Shown here piece after piece: positions 6,170 to 13,166 of a stretch of DNA of 14,032 nucleotides. A model generated the notes under the pieces. That model made no database searches, was not told where the DNA came from, and was given only the letters and a program-made list of their open reading frames with translations. The translations under genes were made by a program, and so were the position numbers. How positions within the stretch are numbered: position 1 is the first letter of the stretch; the number at the start of each line of letters is the position of its first letter. The stretch comes from DASUPK01 sp046732465 (GTDB lineage Bacteria > Actinomycetota > Thermoleophilia > Solirubrobacterales > 70-9), in assembly GCA_046732465.1 (NCBI GenBank), contig JBKPND010000082.1, positions 1 through 14,032 of the forward strand. Reading direction: 5' to 3'.

Positions 6170-6867
6170 CAGTCCCGCTCCTCGGTCCCGTCGCCGGCGT
6201 CGGTGATCTCCTCGAGCAGCCGCTCCACCTCGTCGGCGGCGGACTGAATCAGCAGCCGGACCTCCTCCTCCGGCTCCCGGAATCTCGAGAGCACGTAGTT
6301 GGAGACGATCTCGGGATCGGTCGTGTCGGGGCGCCCCACCCCACCGCGAACTCGCCAGAAGTCCTTGCCCCCGAGCCCCTGGCTGAGGCTGCGCAGGCCG
6401 TTGTGTCCCGCGACCCCACCCCCGAGCTTGCTCCGCACCTCACCGAAGGGAAGGTCGATCTCGTCGTGCAGGGCGATGACGCGGTCGAGGGGCACTCCGA
6501 TCTCACCCCGCGCCGGCCCGGCCGCGGAGCCGGACTCGTTCATGAAGGTCTGGGGCAGCAGGATGGCGACGCGGGGGCCGCCTGGTGCGGTGCGGCCCTC
6601 GGCGATCAGCCCGCCGTATCGCTTACGGGCCTTGGGGAGCTCCCAGCGGCGAGAGAGCTCGTCGACGACCTCGAAGCCGAGGTTGTGCCGGGTGCCGGCG
6701 TACTCGCGGCCGGGATTGCCGAGACCCACGATCAGGAAATCCGCGCGGCCGGACCCGCGGTTCTCTTCGTCGGCGCCGCGCCGCCTGCGGCGCAGCCCCC
6801 AGGGGCTAATCGCCCCCTCCGCCTCCGTTGCCTCCACCGCCTCCGTCCCCCCCACCGCTGTCGCCAC
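6169..6867 (-). CDS. pth: Peptidyl-tRNA hydrolase
   Basis: Cleaves peptidyl-tRNAs released by stalled ribosomes, recycling tRNA in the cytoplasm. The family motifs are complete: VGLGNPGREYAGTRHN with the catalytic-site Asn (51) and His (61), TFMNESG (Met/Asn pair), HDEIDLPFG (Asp that orients the His) and GGGVAGHNGLRS (tRNA-contacting Asn). The body from residue 44 is of normal size (about 190 aa). The 43 residues before it, counted from GTG 6867, include RRRRR and are partly read out of frame from the Gly-rich 3' end of the preceding gene, which overlaps by 62 bp. GTG 6855 and GTG 6837 are other possible starts; I see no start codon close to the conserved core, so some extension seems real. 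It lies between the small Gly-rich gene and the crotonase gene in the rplY operon. Confidence 0.93.
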   Translation of the reverse strand: MATAVGGTEAVEATEAEGAISPWGLRRRRRGADEENRGSGRADFLIVGLGNPGREYAGTRHNLGFEVVDELSRRWELPKARKRYGGLIAEGRTAPGGPRVAILLPQTFMNESGSAAGPARGEIGVPLDRVIALHDEIDLPFGEVRSKLGGGVAGHNGLRSLSQGLGGKDFWRVRGGVGRPDTTDPEIVSNYVLSRFREPEEEVRLLIQSAADEVERLLEEITDAGDGTEERD

Positions 6868-7093
6868 CGCCGGCGTCGCCGGGTTGACCCGGGTCGTCGT
6901 ACGCTGCCGGGTCGTCGTACTGGGCCGGATCCGCTCCCGGCTGTCCGCCGTGCTCGGGTTCGGGAGCCCTGTGCTCTCCTCCCGGGTCCGGGGGCGGAGC
7001 GGTGCTACCGGGATCGACGTAGGTCTGTGGAGGGATGTACTGCGACGGATCGCCGCGGCGGCTGCGCCGGAAGAGGCGATCCCAGAAGGTCAC
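6806..7093 (-). CDS. Small Pro/Asp/Gly-rich protein of unknown function
   Basis: 95 aa from GTG 7093, which overlaps the rplY stop by one base (TAGTG), so it is probably translated by coupling. I do not recognise the family. The start is basic and possibly amphipathic (MTFWDRLFRRSRRGDPSQYIPP). The middle is Pro/Asp-rich with a twice-repeated YDDPxx unit (QYDDPAAYDDPG), and the last 22 residues are almost only Gly and Asp. No signal peptide, membrane segment or cysteine is seen; the protein looks disordered after about residue 25. Its 3' end overlaps the proposed pth start by 62 bp. It sits between two translation genes (rplY and pth), which gives context but no function. The third-base GC preference holds in the N-terminal half, supporting a real gene. 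Confidence 0.6.
   Translation of the reverse strand: MTFWDRLFRRSRRGDPSQYIPPQTYVDPGSTAPPPDPGGEHRAPEPEHGGQPGADPAQYDDPAAYDDPGQPGDAGGGDSGGGDGGGGGNGGGGGD
6889..6920. repeat. Two 14-bp direct repeats, period 18 bp
   Basis: The same 14 bases occur at 6889-6902 and 6907-6920. They encode the duplicated YDDPxx unit of the small Pro/Asp/Gly-rich protein, so this is an in-frame internal duplication, not a CRISPR or regulatory repeat. Confidence 0.8.
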
Positions 7094-7821
7094 TACCCCT
7101 CGCCGCCGGATTCCTCGCCGCCGCCCTCGCCCTCGGGAGCGGCCTCGCCCTCCGCCTCGCCTTCGCCCTCGGGGGCCTCCTCGCCTTCGGGGACCTCCTC
7201 GCCCTCGCCGACGAGCTCGGCCTCCTCCTCGACCTCGGGCTCGGGCTCCTCCTCGATCCGCGGCGGGCTCAGGGTGGCGATGGTGATCTCCTCGGGCTCC
7301 TCCGCCATCAGCTTGACGCCGATGGGAATGGCGACCGAGGCGAGGTTGATCGTGTCGTTGATCTCCATCTCGGAGACGTCGACGGTGATCTGCTCCGGGA
7401 TCTCGGTGGGCAGCGCCTCCACGGTGATCTCGCGGGTGACGTGCTCGAGCACGCCTCCCTCGCGCACGCCGGGGGCGTTGTCCGCGCCCTCGAGCTCGAT
7501 CGCCACCTCGGCCTGGATCTCCTCGTCGAGGCGAACCTCATAGAAGTCGAGATGCAGCACGTCGCCGCGGACCGGGTGATGCTGCTCCTCCTTGATCACC
7601 ACGGGGACCGCCTTGGATCCCTCGAGCTCCAGGTCGAGCAGCGTCTGCCCCCCGGCGAGCACTGTGCGGAGCTCGCGGGCCGGGACCTGGAACGGCCGCG
7701 CCTCGCCGCCCTGTCCGTAGACGATTCCCGGCACGAGGCCGTCGCGGCGCAGGCGCCGCGTCGCCCGCGACCCGAAGGTGTCGCGCTGGGAAACCTTGAG
7801 TGTGACTCTGTCCTGTGCCAT
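7093..7821 (-). CDS. rplY: 50S ribosomal protein L25, general stress protein Ctc form
   Basis: Binds 5S rRNA in the large ribosomal subunit. 242 aa from ATG 7821 (MAQDRVTLKV). The N-terminal L25 beta-barrel spans about 1-95 with RRLRRDGLVPGIVYGQG (22-38) and ends in HHPVRGDVLHLDF (81-93). The second TL5/Ctc domain spans about 96-187 (VDVSEMEINDTINL at 148-161). Residues about 189-242 are a tail of Glu, Gly, Ala and Pro, highly acidic and low in complexity; acidic tails are known in long L25 proteins, and this one is at the long end. An in-frame extension reaching 7980 is rejected since the family begins at MAQ. It is the first gene of the operon running through pth to the crotonase, divergent from the kinase at 7867 across a 45-bp gap that must hold both promoters; no good Shine-Dalgarno is visible. 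Confidence 0.95.
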   Translation of the reverse strand: MAQDRVTLKVSQRDTFGSRATRRLRRDGLVPGIVYGQGGEARPFQVPARELRTVLAGGQTLLDLELEGSKAVPVVIKEEQHHPVRGDVLHLDFYEVRLDEEIQAEVAIELEGADNAPGVREGGVLEHVTREITVEALPTEIPEQITVDVSEMEINDTINLASVAIPIGVKLMAEEPEEITIATLSPPRIEEEPEPEVEEEAELVGEGEEVPEGEEAPEGEGEAEGEAAPEGEGGGEESGGEG

Positions 7822-7855
7822 CGCTGGGCTACGCTCGGGCGCCAGGATAGAAAAT

Positions 7856-7861
7856 AGGTGA
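7856..7861 (+). promoter_or_regulatory. Ribosome binding site for the ABC1-family gene
   Basis: AGGTGA ends 5 nt before ATG 7867 and is complementary to the usual 16S rRNA 3' end. It favours ATG 7867 over the in-frame GTG at 7858, which lies within this site. Confidence 0.6.
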
Positions 7862-7866
7862 GGGCA

Positions 7867-9384
7867 ATGGGCAGCGACGAAGAACGGGAGCAACGGGATG
7901 AGCAGGGCGTGGACGCCCTCCGGGTTGATCCCGAGGAACGCGCGCGCAGCTCCGACCCTCTCGAGCCGGAGGAGCAGCATGGCCGGATCCCGAAGTCACG
8001 GATAGGCCGCTCGGCGAAGCTCGGCACAGCGCTCGGCGGCCAGGCGACGCGCTATGCGGGGACCGCCGCGGCGAACGTCGTCCGCTCAGAGGAGAGTGCG
8101 CAAGAGCGCCTCGAGACCCGTCACCTGGAGACGGCGCTGAAGATGGCCTCCGTCCTGGGCGAGATGAAGGGGGCGGCGATGAAGATCGGCCAGATGGCCT
8201 CCTTCATCGATGCCGACTTTCTGCCGCCGGAGTACCGCGAGATCTACCAGGAGCAGCTCTCCAAGCTGCGCACTCACGCTCCCGCGATGCCGTGGGAGAA
8301 GGTGAGTGAGGTCCTCGAGGAGGAATACGACGAGCGCCCCGAGCGCGTCTTCGCCGAGATCGAGGAGGAGGCCTTCGCCGCCGCCTCGATCGGACAGGTT
8401 CACAGGGCCACGCTTCGCGACGGGACGAAGGTCGCCGTCAAGGTCCAGTACCCCGGGATCGCCGACGCCCTGGAATCCGACGTGGCCAATGCCGGCATCC
8501 TAGTGCGCCTCGCCAAGGTCCTCGCCCCCGGCCTCGACGCCAAGGCGGTGGCCTCCGAGCTCCGCGAGCGCGTCCTCGAGGAGCTCGACTACGAGTACGA
8601 GGCCCAGAATCAGCGCGCCTTCGCCCGCGCCTACGACGGGCACCCCTTCATCTTCGTACCGAGGGTTCACTCGCGCCACTCGCGGCGGCGGGTGCTGGTC
8701 TCGGATTACGTCGAGGGCCGCGGCTTCGACGAGGTCAAGGAGCTGGATCAGGACGAGCGCGACATCTTCGGCGAGATCGTCTTTCGCTTCTGCTTCGGAT
8801 CGATCTACCACCTGCAGCACTTCAACGCCGACACCCATCCGGGCAACTACCTGCTCATGGACGACGGGCGGGTCGCCTTCCTGGACTTCGGGATGACCAA
8901 GCGCCTCACTCCGGAGCAGATCCAGCTCGAGCAGCGCGCCGTCGACGCCGCTGGCCGCGACGATCCAGAGGCCCTCCGCGCGGCGCTCCACGACCTGGGG
9001 TTCGTCAGCGACCCGAGCAAGGTGGACGCCGAGCGCCTGATGAAGCACGTGAAGATGGTCGGCGGCTGGTACCTCGAGGACGGCGAGGTCCGGATCTCGC
9101 CGAAGCGAGTCATGAAGATGATCGAGGTGACCTCTGACCCGCGCTCGGACTTCTATGACCTGGTGCGCAGGGAGAGCCTGCCTGCCGACGAGCTCATGGG
9201 TCGGCGGATGGAGACGGGCCTGCTCGCGGTGCTGGCGCAGCTCCGAGCGACCGCCAACTGGCACCGGATCATGCGCGAATGGGTGTACGCGGACCCGCCC
9301 TCGACCGTGCTCGGCGAGGTGGAGTGGCGCTTCTTCGAGGGCCGCGGCACCCGCCAGACGCCCGGTCTGGCGAGCCGCGTGTAG
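7867..9384 (+). CDS. ABC1/AarF/UbiB-family protein kinase-like protein
   Basis: 505 aa. This atypical kinase-like family supports isoprenoid-quinone synthesis in some bacteria (UbiB) and lipid or stress functions in others. All family marks are visible: KxGQ in AAMKIGQMAS (K106-Q109), which folds over the active site; the Ala-rich loop FAAASIGQVHRA (170-181), replacing the Gly-rich loop of normal kinases; the ATP lysine in VAVKVQYPG (K192); ELDYE (239-243); the catalytic loop FNADTHPGNYLL (319-330), usually HADPHPGN; and FLDFGM (338-343), with the DFG aspartate. The first 45 residues are charged and probably disordered. There is no transmembrane pair at the C-terminus, unlike E. coli UbiB. 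It diverges from rplY and its stop (9382-9384) directly abuts the stop of the convergent phosphodiesterase gene. No quinone genes are nearby, so I give no symbol. Confidence 0.93.
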   Translation: MGSDEEREQRDEQGVDALRVDPEERARSSDPLEPEEQHGRIPKSRIGRSAKLGTALGGQATRYAGTAAANVVRSEESAQERLETRHLETALKMASVLGEMKGAAMKIGQMASFIDADFLPPEYREIYQEQLSKLRTHAPAMPWEKVSEVLEEEYDERPERVFAEIEEEAFAAASIGQVHRATLRDGTKVAVKVQYPGIADALESDVANAGILVRLAKVLAPGLDAKAVASELRERVLEELDYEYEAQNQRAFARAYDGHPFIFVPRVHSRHSRRRVLVSDYVEGRGFDEVKELDQDERDIFGEIVFRFCFGSIYHLQHFNADTHPGNYLLMDDGRVAFLDFGMTKRLTPEQIQLEQRAVDAAGRDDPEALRAALHDLGFVSDPSKVDAERLMKHVKMVGGWYLEDGEVRISPKRVMKMIEVTSDPRSDFYDLVRRESLPADELMGRRMETGLLAVLAQLRATANWHRIMREWVYADPPSTVLGEVEWRFFEGRGTRQTPGLASRV

Positions 9385-10158
9385 CTACCCCGCCTTGGCT
9401 GGCTGAATCTGTCGCTCCGCCGCGTCGAACAGGCGCGGATCGTTGGAGCAGATCCCATCGACGCCCATGTCCAGCAGCTCGTGGATCCGGTCGGCGTCGT
9501 CGACCGTCCAGGCGATCAGCTCCACGCCGACCTTGCGTGCGGACTCCACGAGTCGCGGCGTGATGACCTGGTGGTACACCCACACCGCGTTCACGCCCAT
9601 GCGCGGGGCCTTCTTCTCGAGGATCCCGGGAAAGCGCCGGCGCATCGCGGAGAGGCCGGCGCGGAGGGCGGGCCCGGCCCAGCCGTACTGCGTCCAGTCC
9701 CGCCGCGTCTTCGGATAGGTCCAGCCGAGGCGGAGGTCGGGCTCCAGCGTGCGCAGCTTGATCAGGCTCTCGACCTCCATCGTCGAGACCATCGCCCGCT
9801 CCACCAGGCCGCGGCCCGAGAGGGCGCCCGCGAGCTCGGCCTCGCGCCCGGCGAGCTTCAGGTCGCAGTCGATCTCGACCTCGTCCAGGGGCGGCTCGAG
9901 AAAGAGGTCCAGGGCCTCGGTCAGGTCCATCGGCTTGCGCACGAGCGCGTCGTGGTGGTCGTGGGCGACGATCAGCTTGCCCTCCTTGGCGCGCAGCACG
10001 TCGAGCTCGATCATGTCGACGCCGTGGTCGACCGCGGCGTCGAAGCTCTCGGCGGTGTTGCCGGTAACGATCGCGTCGGCGCCCTTGTGGCCGACGCGCC
10101 GGTACTCGGGGACGCCGTCCCGCGCCTCCTGCTTGCCCTCTGCCGCCTCGGCCGACAT
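9385..10158 (-). CDS. Glycerophosphodiester phosphodiesterase-family protein
   Basis: Hydrolyses glycerophosphodiesters to glycerol-3-phosphate and an alcohol; a TIM-barrel fold. 257 aa from ATG 10158. The N-terminal signature is VGHKGADAIVTGNTAESF (22-39), with the catalytic His24; next come the metal-binding pair in IELDV (E51, D53) and the second His in VAHDHH (H66). The usual ENT is GNT, as in a GHKGAD-type actinobacterial subfamily, so the first metal-binding Glu is missing. Later barrel strands are VEIDCDLKL, IAWTVDDADRIHEL and GVDGICSNDPRLF, the typical GDPD C-terminus. No signal peptide, so probably cytoplasmic. An in-frame GTG at 10206 would add 16 residues but would reach close to the divergent lipoprotein start; neither start has a clear ribosome binding site. 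Ends exactly against the ABC1-family stop. Confidence 0.9.
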   Translation of the reverse strand: MSAEAAEGKQEARDGVPEYRRVGHKGADAIVTGNTAESFDAAVDHGVDMIELDVLRAKEGKLIVAHDHHDALVRKPMDLTEALDLFLEPPLDEVEIDCDLKLAGREAELAGALSGRGLVERAMVSTMEVESLIKLRTLEPDLRLGWTYPKTRRDWTQYGWAGPALRAGLSAMRRRFPGILEKKAPRMGVNAVWVYHQVITPRLVESARKVGVELIAWTVDDADRIHELLDMGVDGICSNDPRLFDAAERQIQPAKAG

Positions 10159-10214
10159 TGGCGGACCACAGTAGTGAATTGGAGCGGACCGCCTCAGGTG
10201 ATTCACTTGCGCCG

Positions 10215-10646
10215 ATGAGGCGCACGGGAATCGGCCTGGGGGCGCTGGCGGCTATCCTCGCCGTGGCGATCGCTGGCTGCGGCGGGGACGACAGCGGCGA
10301 TGGTCAGGCGCAGACCGCGCAGGGGACGGCCCAGGCCTACGTCGACGCGCAGAACGCGGGGGACTTCGCGCGAGTCTGCTCCCTGCTCGGCGACCCGCTC
10401 CGCCAGCAGCTCGGCGGGAACAACTGCGTCAACTTCCTGAAGGAACAGACCTCGGGAGCACCGCGCCACACCTACCGGCTGACGACGGTCGGAGCGGCGG
10501 GAGACAAGGGCACCGCCTACATCGTCACCCAGGGTGAGAACGGCAAGCCCGTGAAGCTGTCGCTGTTCCTGGAGCGCCGACACGGCGACTGGAAGATCGT
10601 CGGCAGCGGTCCCACGGCGCCCCGCGGCAAGCCCCACGAGGATTAG
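10215..10646 (+). CDS. Small predicted lipoprotein, NTF2/SnoaL-like domain possible
   Basis: 143 aa from ATG 10215, chosen because it gives a perfect lipoprotein signal peptide: MRRTG, then a hydrophobic core GLGALAAILAVAIAGC with the lipobox IAGC and Cys22 as the lipidated residue. An upstream in-frame ATG at 10158 would put 19 polar residues ahead of the signal. The mature part starts with a Gly/Asp/Gln linker and has AYVDAQNAGDFARVCSLLGDPLRQQL, a helix pattern typical of NTF2-like/DUF4878-type domains in which small folded lipoproteins are found. Two cysteines (VCSLL and NNCVNF) may form a disulphide outside the cell. The ending, GDWKIVGSGP, also fits that fold. Substrate unknown. It is 32 bp before the secreted acylase on the same strand and may be co-transcribed with it. 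Confidence 0.8.
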   Translation: MRRTGIGLGALAAILAVAIAGCGGDDSGDGQAQTAQGTAQAYVDAQNAGDFARVCSLLGDPLRQQLGGNNCVNFLKEQTSGAPRHTYRLTTVGAAGDKGTAYIVTQGENGKPVKLSLFLERRHGDWKIVGSGPTAPRGKPHED

Positions 10647-10678
10647 CCAGCTCCCTTCGGGGTATAGGACCGGCGCAC

Positions 10679-13156
10679 GTGCCGCTGGGAAGCGAGCCAA
10701 TCATCAGGGTCAGGTCAGGAAGACCTGCCGGACCGGGGCGTCTCTTCATTGCGCTCCTCTTGGGGATCGCGCTCCTCGCCTTCCCTGCCTCGGCGACGGC
10801 CGCGCCACAGGAGAAGAAGGGCAAGGCGGACATCTCCCGCTACATCCTGCCGCCCGGAAACTTCGGCGGCATCCCCTTTACGCAGAACTCGACTGATCAG
10901 CTTCCGCTCTACGCGGGACTGACGCCGCTTCGCGACAACGTGACCCAGGCGGACATCGACCGGTTTTTCCTTCCAGAGGACTTTCAGCCGATCGGGCAGA
11001 CCCATGAGGAGGTGACGGGCCGTCCGGGGCTGCGCCTGATCTACGACTCGTTCGGCGTGCCGCACATCTACGGTCAGACTCGTGCCGATGTCGCGTTCGG
11101 GGCGGGTTGGGCGACCGCCCGCGACCGCATGCTCCTTCTCCAGCTCGGCCGGGAGCCGGCCCGCGTCGCCGTCGCCGACGTTCCGAACATCGACGCGTTC
11201 AGCCTGGTGACCAGCGGCCAGACCTTCGAGCCGAGCGCTCAGACGGAGGCGCTCGTCACCCAGCAGCGCCAGCTCCTGATCGACACTTACGGCAACAAGG
11301 GCCGGCAGATCATCGCCGACGCGCAGGCCTACGCCGATGGGATCAACGCCTACTTGAAGGCGACCAACAGCACTGAGCCGCCGGCCACGGTCAACGACGT
11401 GCTCGCGGTCACCGCCTTCATCGGCTCGATCTTCGGCGCTGGCGGCGGCGGCGAGGCCGCCAACGCGAGCCTGCTCGCACAGTTGCAGCAGGGGCTTGGC
11501 TCCACCAGAGGCCACGAGGCATGGGATGACGTCATGCTCGCCGACGACCCGGAGGCGCCGACGACGATCGACAAGCGATTCAACTATCCGCCGCTGACGG
11601 GCGGGCCGGTCAAGGGGTCGGTGATCGTCGATCCGGGCTCGATTCAGAGCATAAATCCGCGGGTGCCTGCGGCACAGGCGGCGGCCGCCCCAGCGCGAAC
11701 GCGGGCCTCCAACTTCCAGGTCACCGCCCCGCAGCGCTCGGCTACCCACAACACGCTCGCCGTCATGGGGCCGCAGCTCGGCTACTACTACCCGGAGATC
11801 GTCGAGCAGATGGACCTGCACGGCCCCGGCTACCACGCGCAGGGCATCACGGTCCCGGGTCTCGCCATGTACGTCCTGATCGGGCGCACGCAGAACTACG
11901 CCTGGAGCCTGACCTCGTCCGGGGGCGACGTTCGCGACGTCTACGCGGAGAAGCTCTGCGAGCCGGACGGCTCCGCTCCCACGCGCTCGTCCACGCACTA
12001 CGTCTACAACGGCGCCTGCCGAGCCTTCGAGAGCTTCAACGCCGGCACGCTGAACGGCACGCCCCTGATCTACAACGTCTCGGTGCACGGCCCCGTGTTC
12101 GCGACGGCGACGATTCAGGGCGTCCCGTACGCGCTCTCGCGCCGCCGGTCCACCTTCGGTCGCGACGCTCTCAACCTGGCGGCGCTCAAGGACATGACGG
12201 ACGGCGTCGCCCGCTCGCCGCAGAGGTTCTGGAGGACGGCAAACGAGTTCGGCTTCACCTTCAACTGGGCCTATGCGTCGCGCAAGGCGACGGCCTACTT
12301 CTCGTCTGGCCTGCTTCCGCGCCGGCCGCGGGGGCTCGACCGGCGGCTCCCCACGCTAGGGAATGGCAACTATGAATGGACCGGCTTCCTGAGCCAGAAC
12401 CAACACCCGCATCAGAAGAACGGTCCCGGCGGCCTGCTGCTCAACTGGAACAACCAATCGGCGCCTGGGTTCATGCACGGTGACGACGAGCCATACGGCT
12501 CCGTGCAACACGTCGAGCTGTTCGACCAATGGCCGAAGCGCGCTCGGATCACGGACAACGTCGGGATCATGAACCGCGCCGCAACCGAGGACGACCGCTC
12601 GCTCGTCTGGCCCGTCGTCAGGCAAGTGCTGCGGACGGGCCCCGCGCCGAACACCCGCGACCAGAAGGTCGTGGATCTCCTGGACGACTGGGTGCGCCGC
12701 GATGCTCCACGCCTGGATTCGAACGGCGACGGGTTCTACGACGACGCCGGTCCGGTGATCATGGACGCGGCCTGGCACCCGATCGCCGCCGCTGTCATGC
12801 AGCCGGTGTTCGGGCCGCTGCTCGGCGCCCTCGACTCGGTGCGCGGCCTCGGTGGTCAGTCGGGCGAGTCGTATGTGGACAAGGACCTGCGGACGCTCCT
12901 GGGCGATCCCGTGAAGGGCCGCTTCCACCTCTCGTACTGCGGCGGCGGCTCGCTGTCGGCGTGCCGGGCATCACTATGGGCAGTCATCGACCAGACCGCG
13001 AATCAACTGGCCGCGGCGCAGGGTCAACCCGATCCGGCGTTGTGGCGAGAGCCCGCATCCACGACCGGTTTCGTGCCGGGGCTCTTGCCGAACAGGTTCC
13101 CCAGCACGAATCGCCCGACCTTCCAGCAGGTTCTAGAGCTGCAGCGGAAGCCGTAG
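10679..13156 (+). CDS. Secreted penicillin-acylase-family (S45) Ntn-hydrolase
   Basis: 825 aa from GTG 10679, the only start that includes the signal peptide (GRLFIALLLGIALLAFPASATAA, cleavage expected near residue 42). Family members cut amide bonds of penicillins, acyl-homoserine lactones or other acyl-amides after self-processing into two chains. The alpha part begins near LRLIYDSFGVPHIYGQTRADVAFGAGWATARDRM, and the beta chain would start at Ser344 in TRA-SNF, with Asn next as in the family. Then follow THNTLAVMGPQLGYYYPE (family: DPHL replaced by GPQL), ITVPGLAMYVLIGRTQNYAW and LLNWNNQSAPGF, with the Asn pair expected in the oxyanion hole. Residues 680-689 (DSNGDGFYDD) look like a calcium-binding EF-hand/dockerin loop. 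No Shine-Dalgarno is visible. Its stop is 10 bp from the convergent prs stop. True substrate unknown; envelope or extracellular. Confidence 0.88.
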   Translation: MPLGSEPIIRVRSGRPAGPGRLFIALLLGIALLAFPASATAAPQEKKGKADISRYILPPGNFGGIPFTQNSTDQLPLYAGLTPLRDNVTQADIDRFFLPEDFQPIGQTHEEVTGRPGLRLIYDSFGVPHIYGQTRADVAFGAGWATARDRMLLLQLGREPARVAVADVPNIDAFSLVTSGQTFEPSAQTEALVTQQRQLLIDTYGNKGRQIIADAQAYADGINAYLKATNSTEPPATVNDVLAVTAFIGSIFGAGGGGEAANASLLAQLQQGLGSTRGHEAWDDVMLADDPEAPTTIDKRFNYPPLTGGPVKGSVIVDPGSIQSINPRVPAAQAAAAPARTRASNFQVTAPQRSATHNTLAVMGPQLGYYYPEIVEQMDLHGPGYHAQGITVPGLAMYVLIGRTQNYAWSLTSSGGDVRDVYAEKLCEPDGSAPTRSSTHYVYNGACRAFESFNAGTLNGTPLIYNVSVHGPVFATATIQGVPYALSRRRSTFGRDALNLAALKDMTDGVARSPQRFWRTANEFGFTFNWAYASRKATAYFSSGLLPRRPRGLDRRLPTLGNGNYEWTGFLSQNQHPHQKNGPGGLLLNWNNQSAPGFMHGDDEPYGSVQHVELFDQWPKRARITDNVGIMNRAATEDDRSLVWPVVRQVLRTGPAPNTRDQKVVDLLDDWVRRDAPRLDSNGDGFYDDAGPVIMDAAWHPIAAAVMQPVFGPLLGALDSVRGLGGQSGESYVDKDLRTLLGDPVKGRFHLSYCGGGSLSACRASLWAVIDQTANQLAAAQGQPDPALWREPASTTGFVPGLLPNRFPSTNRPTFQQVLELQRKP

Positions 13157-13166
13157 GTCGCGCCGG

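Noticed and set aside
6889..6920. CRISPR-like repeat
   Set aside because: Only two copies with an 18-bp period in frame within a coding region; it encodes a peptide repeat.
6100..7857. Long plus-strand frame of 585 aa across pth and rplY
   Set aside because: Antisense to two recognisable genes; its Leu/Gly/Arg-rich low-complexity product is the mirror of the acidic tail and Gly repeats.
7822..7866. Promoter boxes in the rplY/ABC1 divergent gap
   Set aside because: AT-rich AGATAGAAAATAG-like bases exist but no convincing -35/-10 pair with correct spacing on either strand.
7822..7980. In-frame N-terminal extension of rplY
   Set aside because: It overlaps the start of the divergent ABC1-family gene, and L25 begins at MAQDRVTLKV.
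10715..12088. Long minus-strand frame of 457 aa
   Set aside because: Antisense to the acylase, without recognisable motifs; typical of high-GC codon bias.
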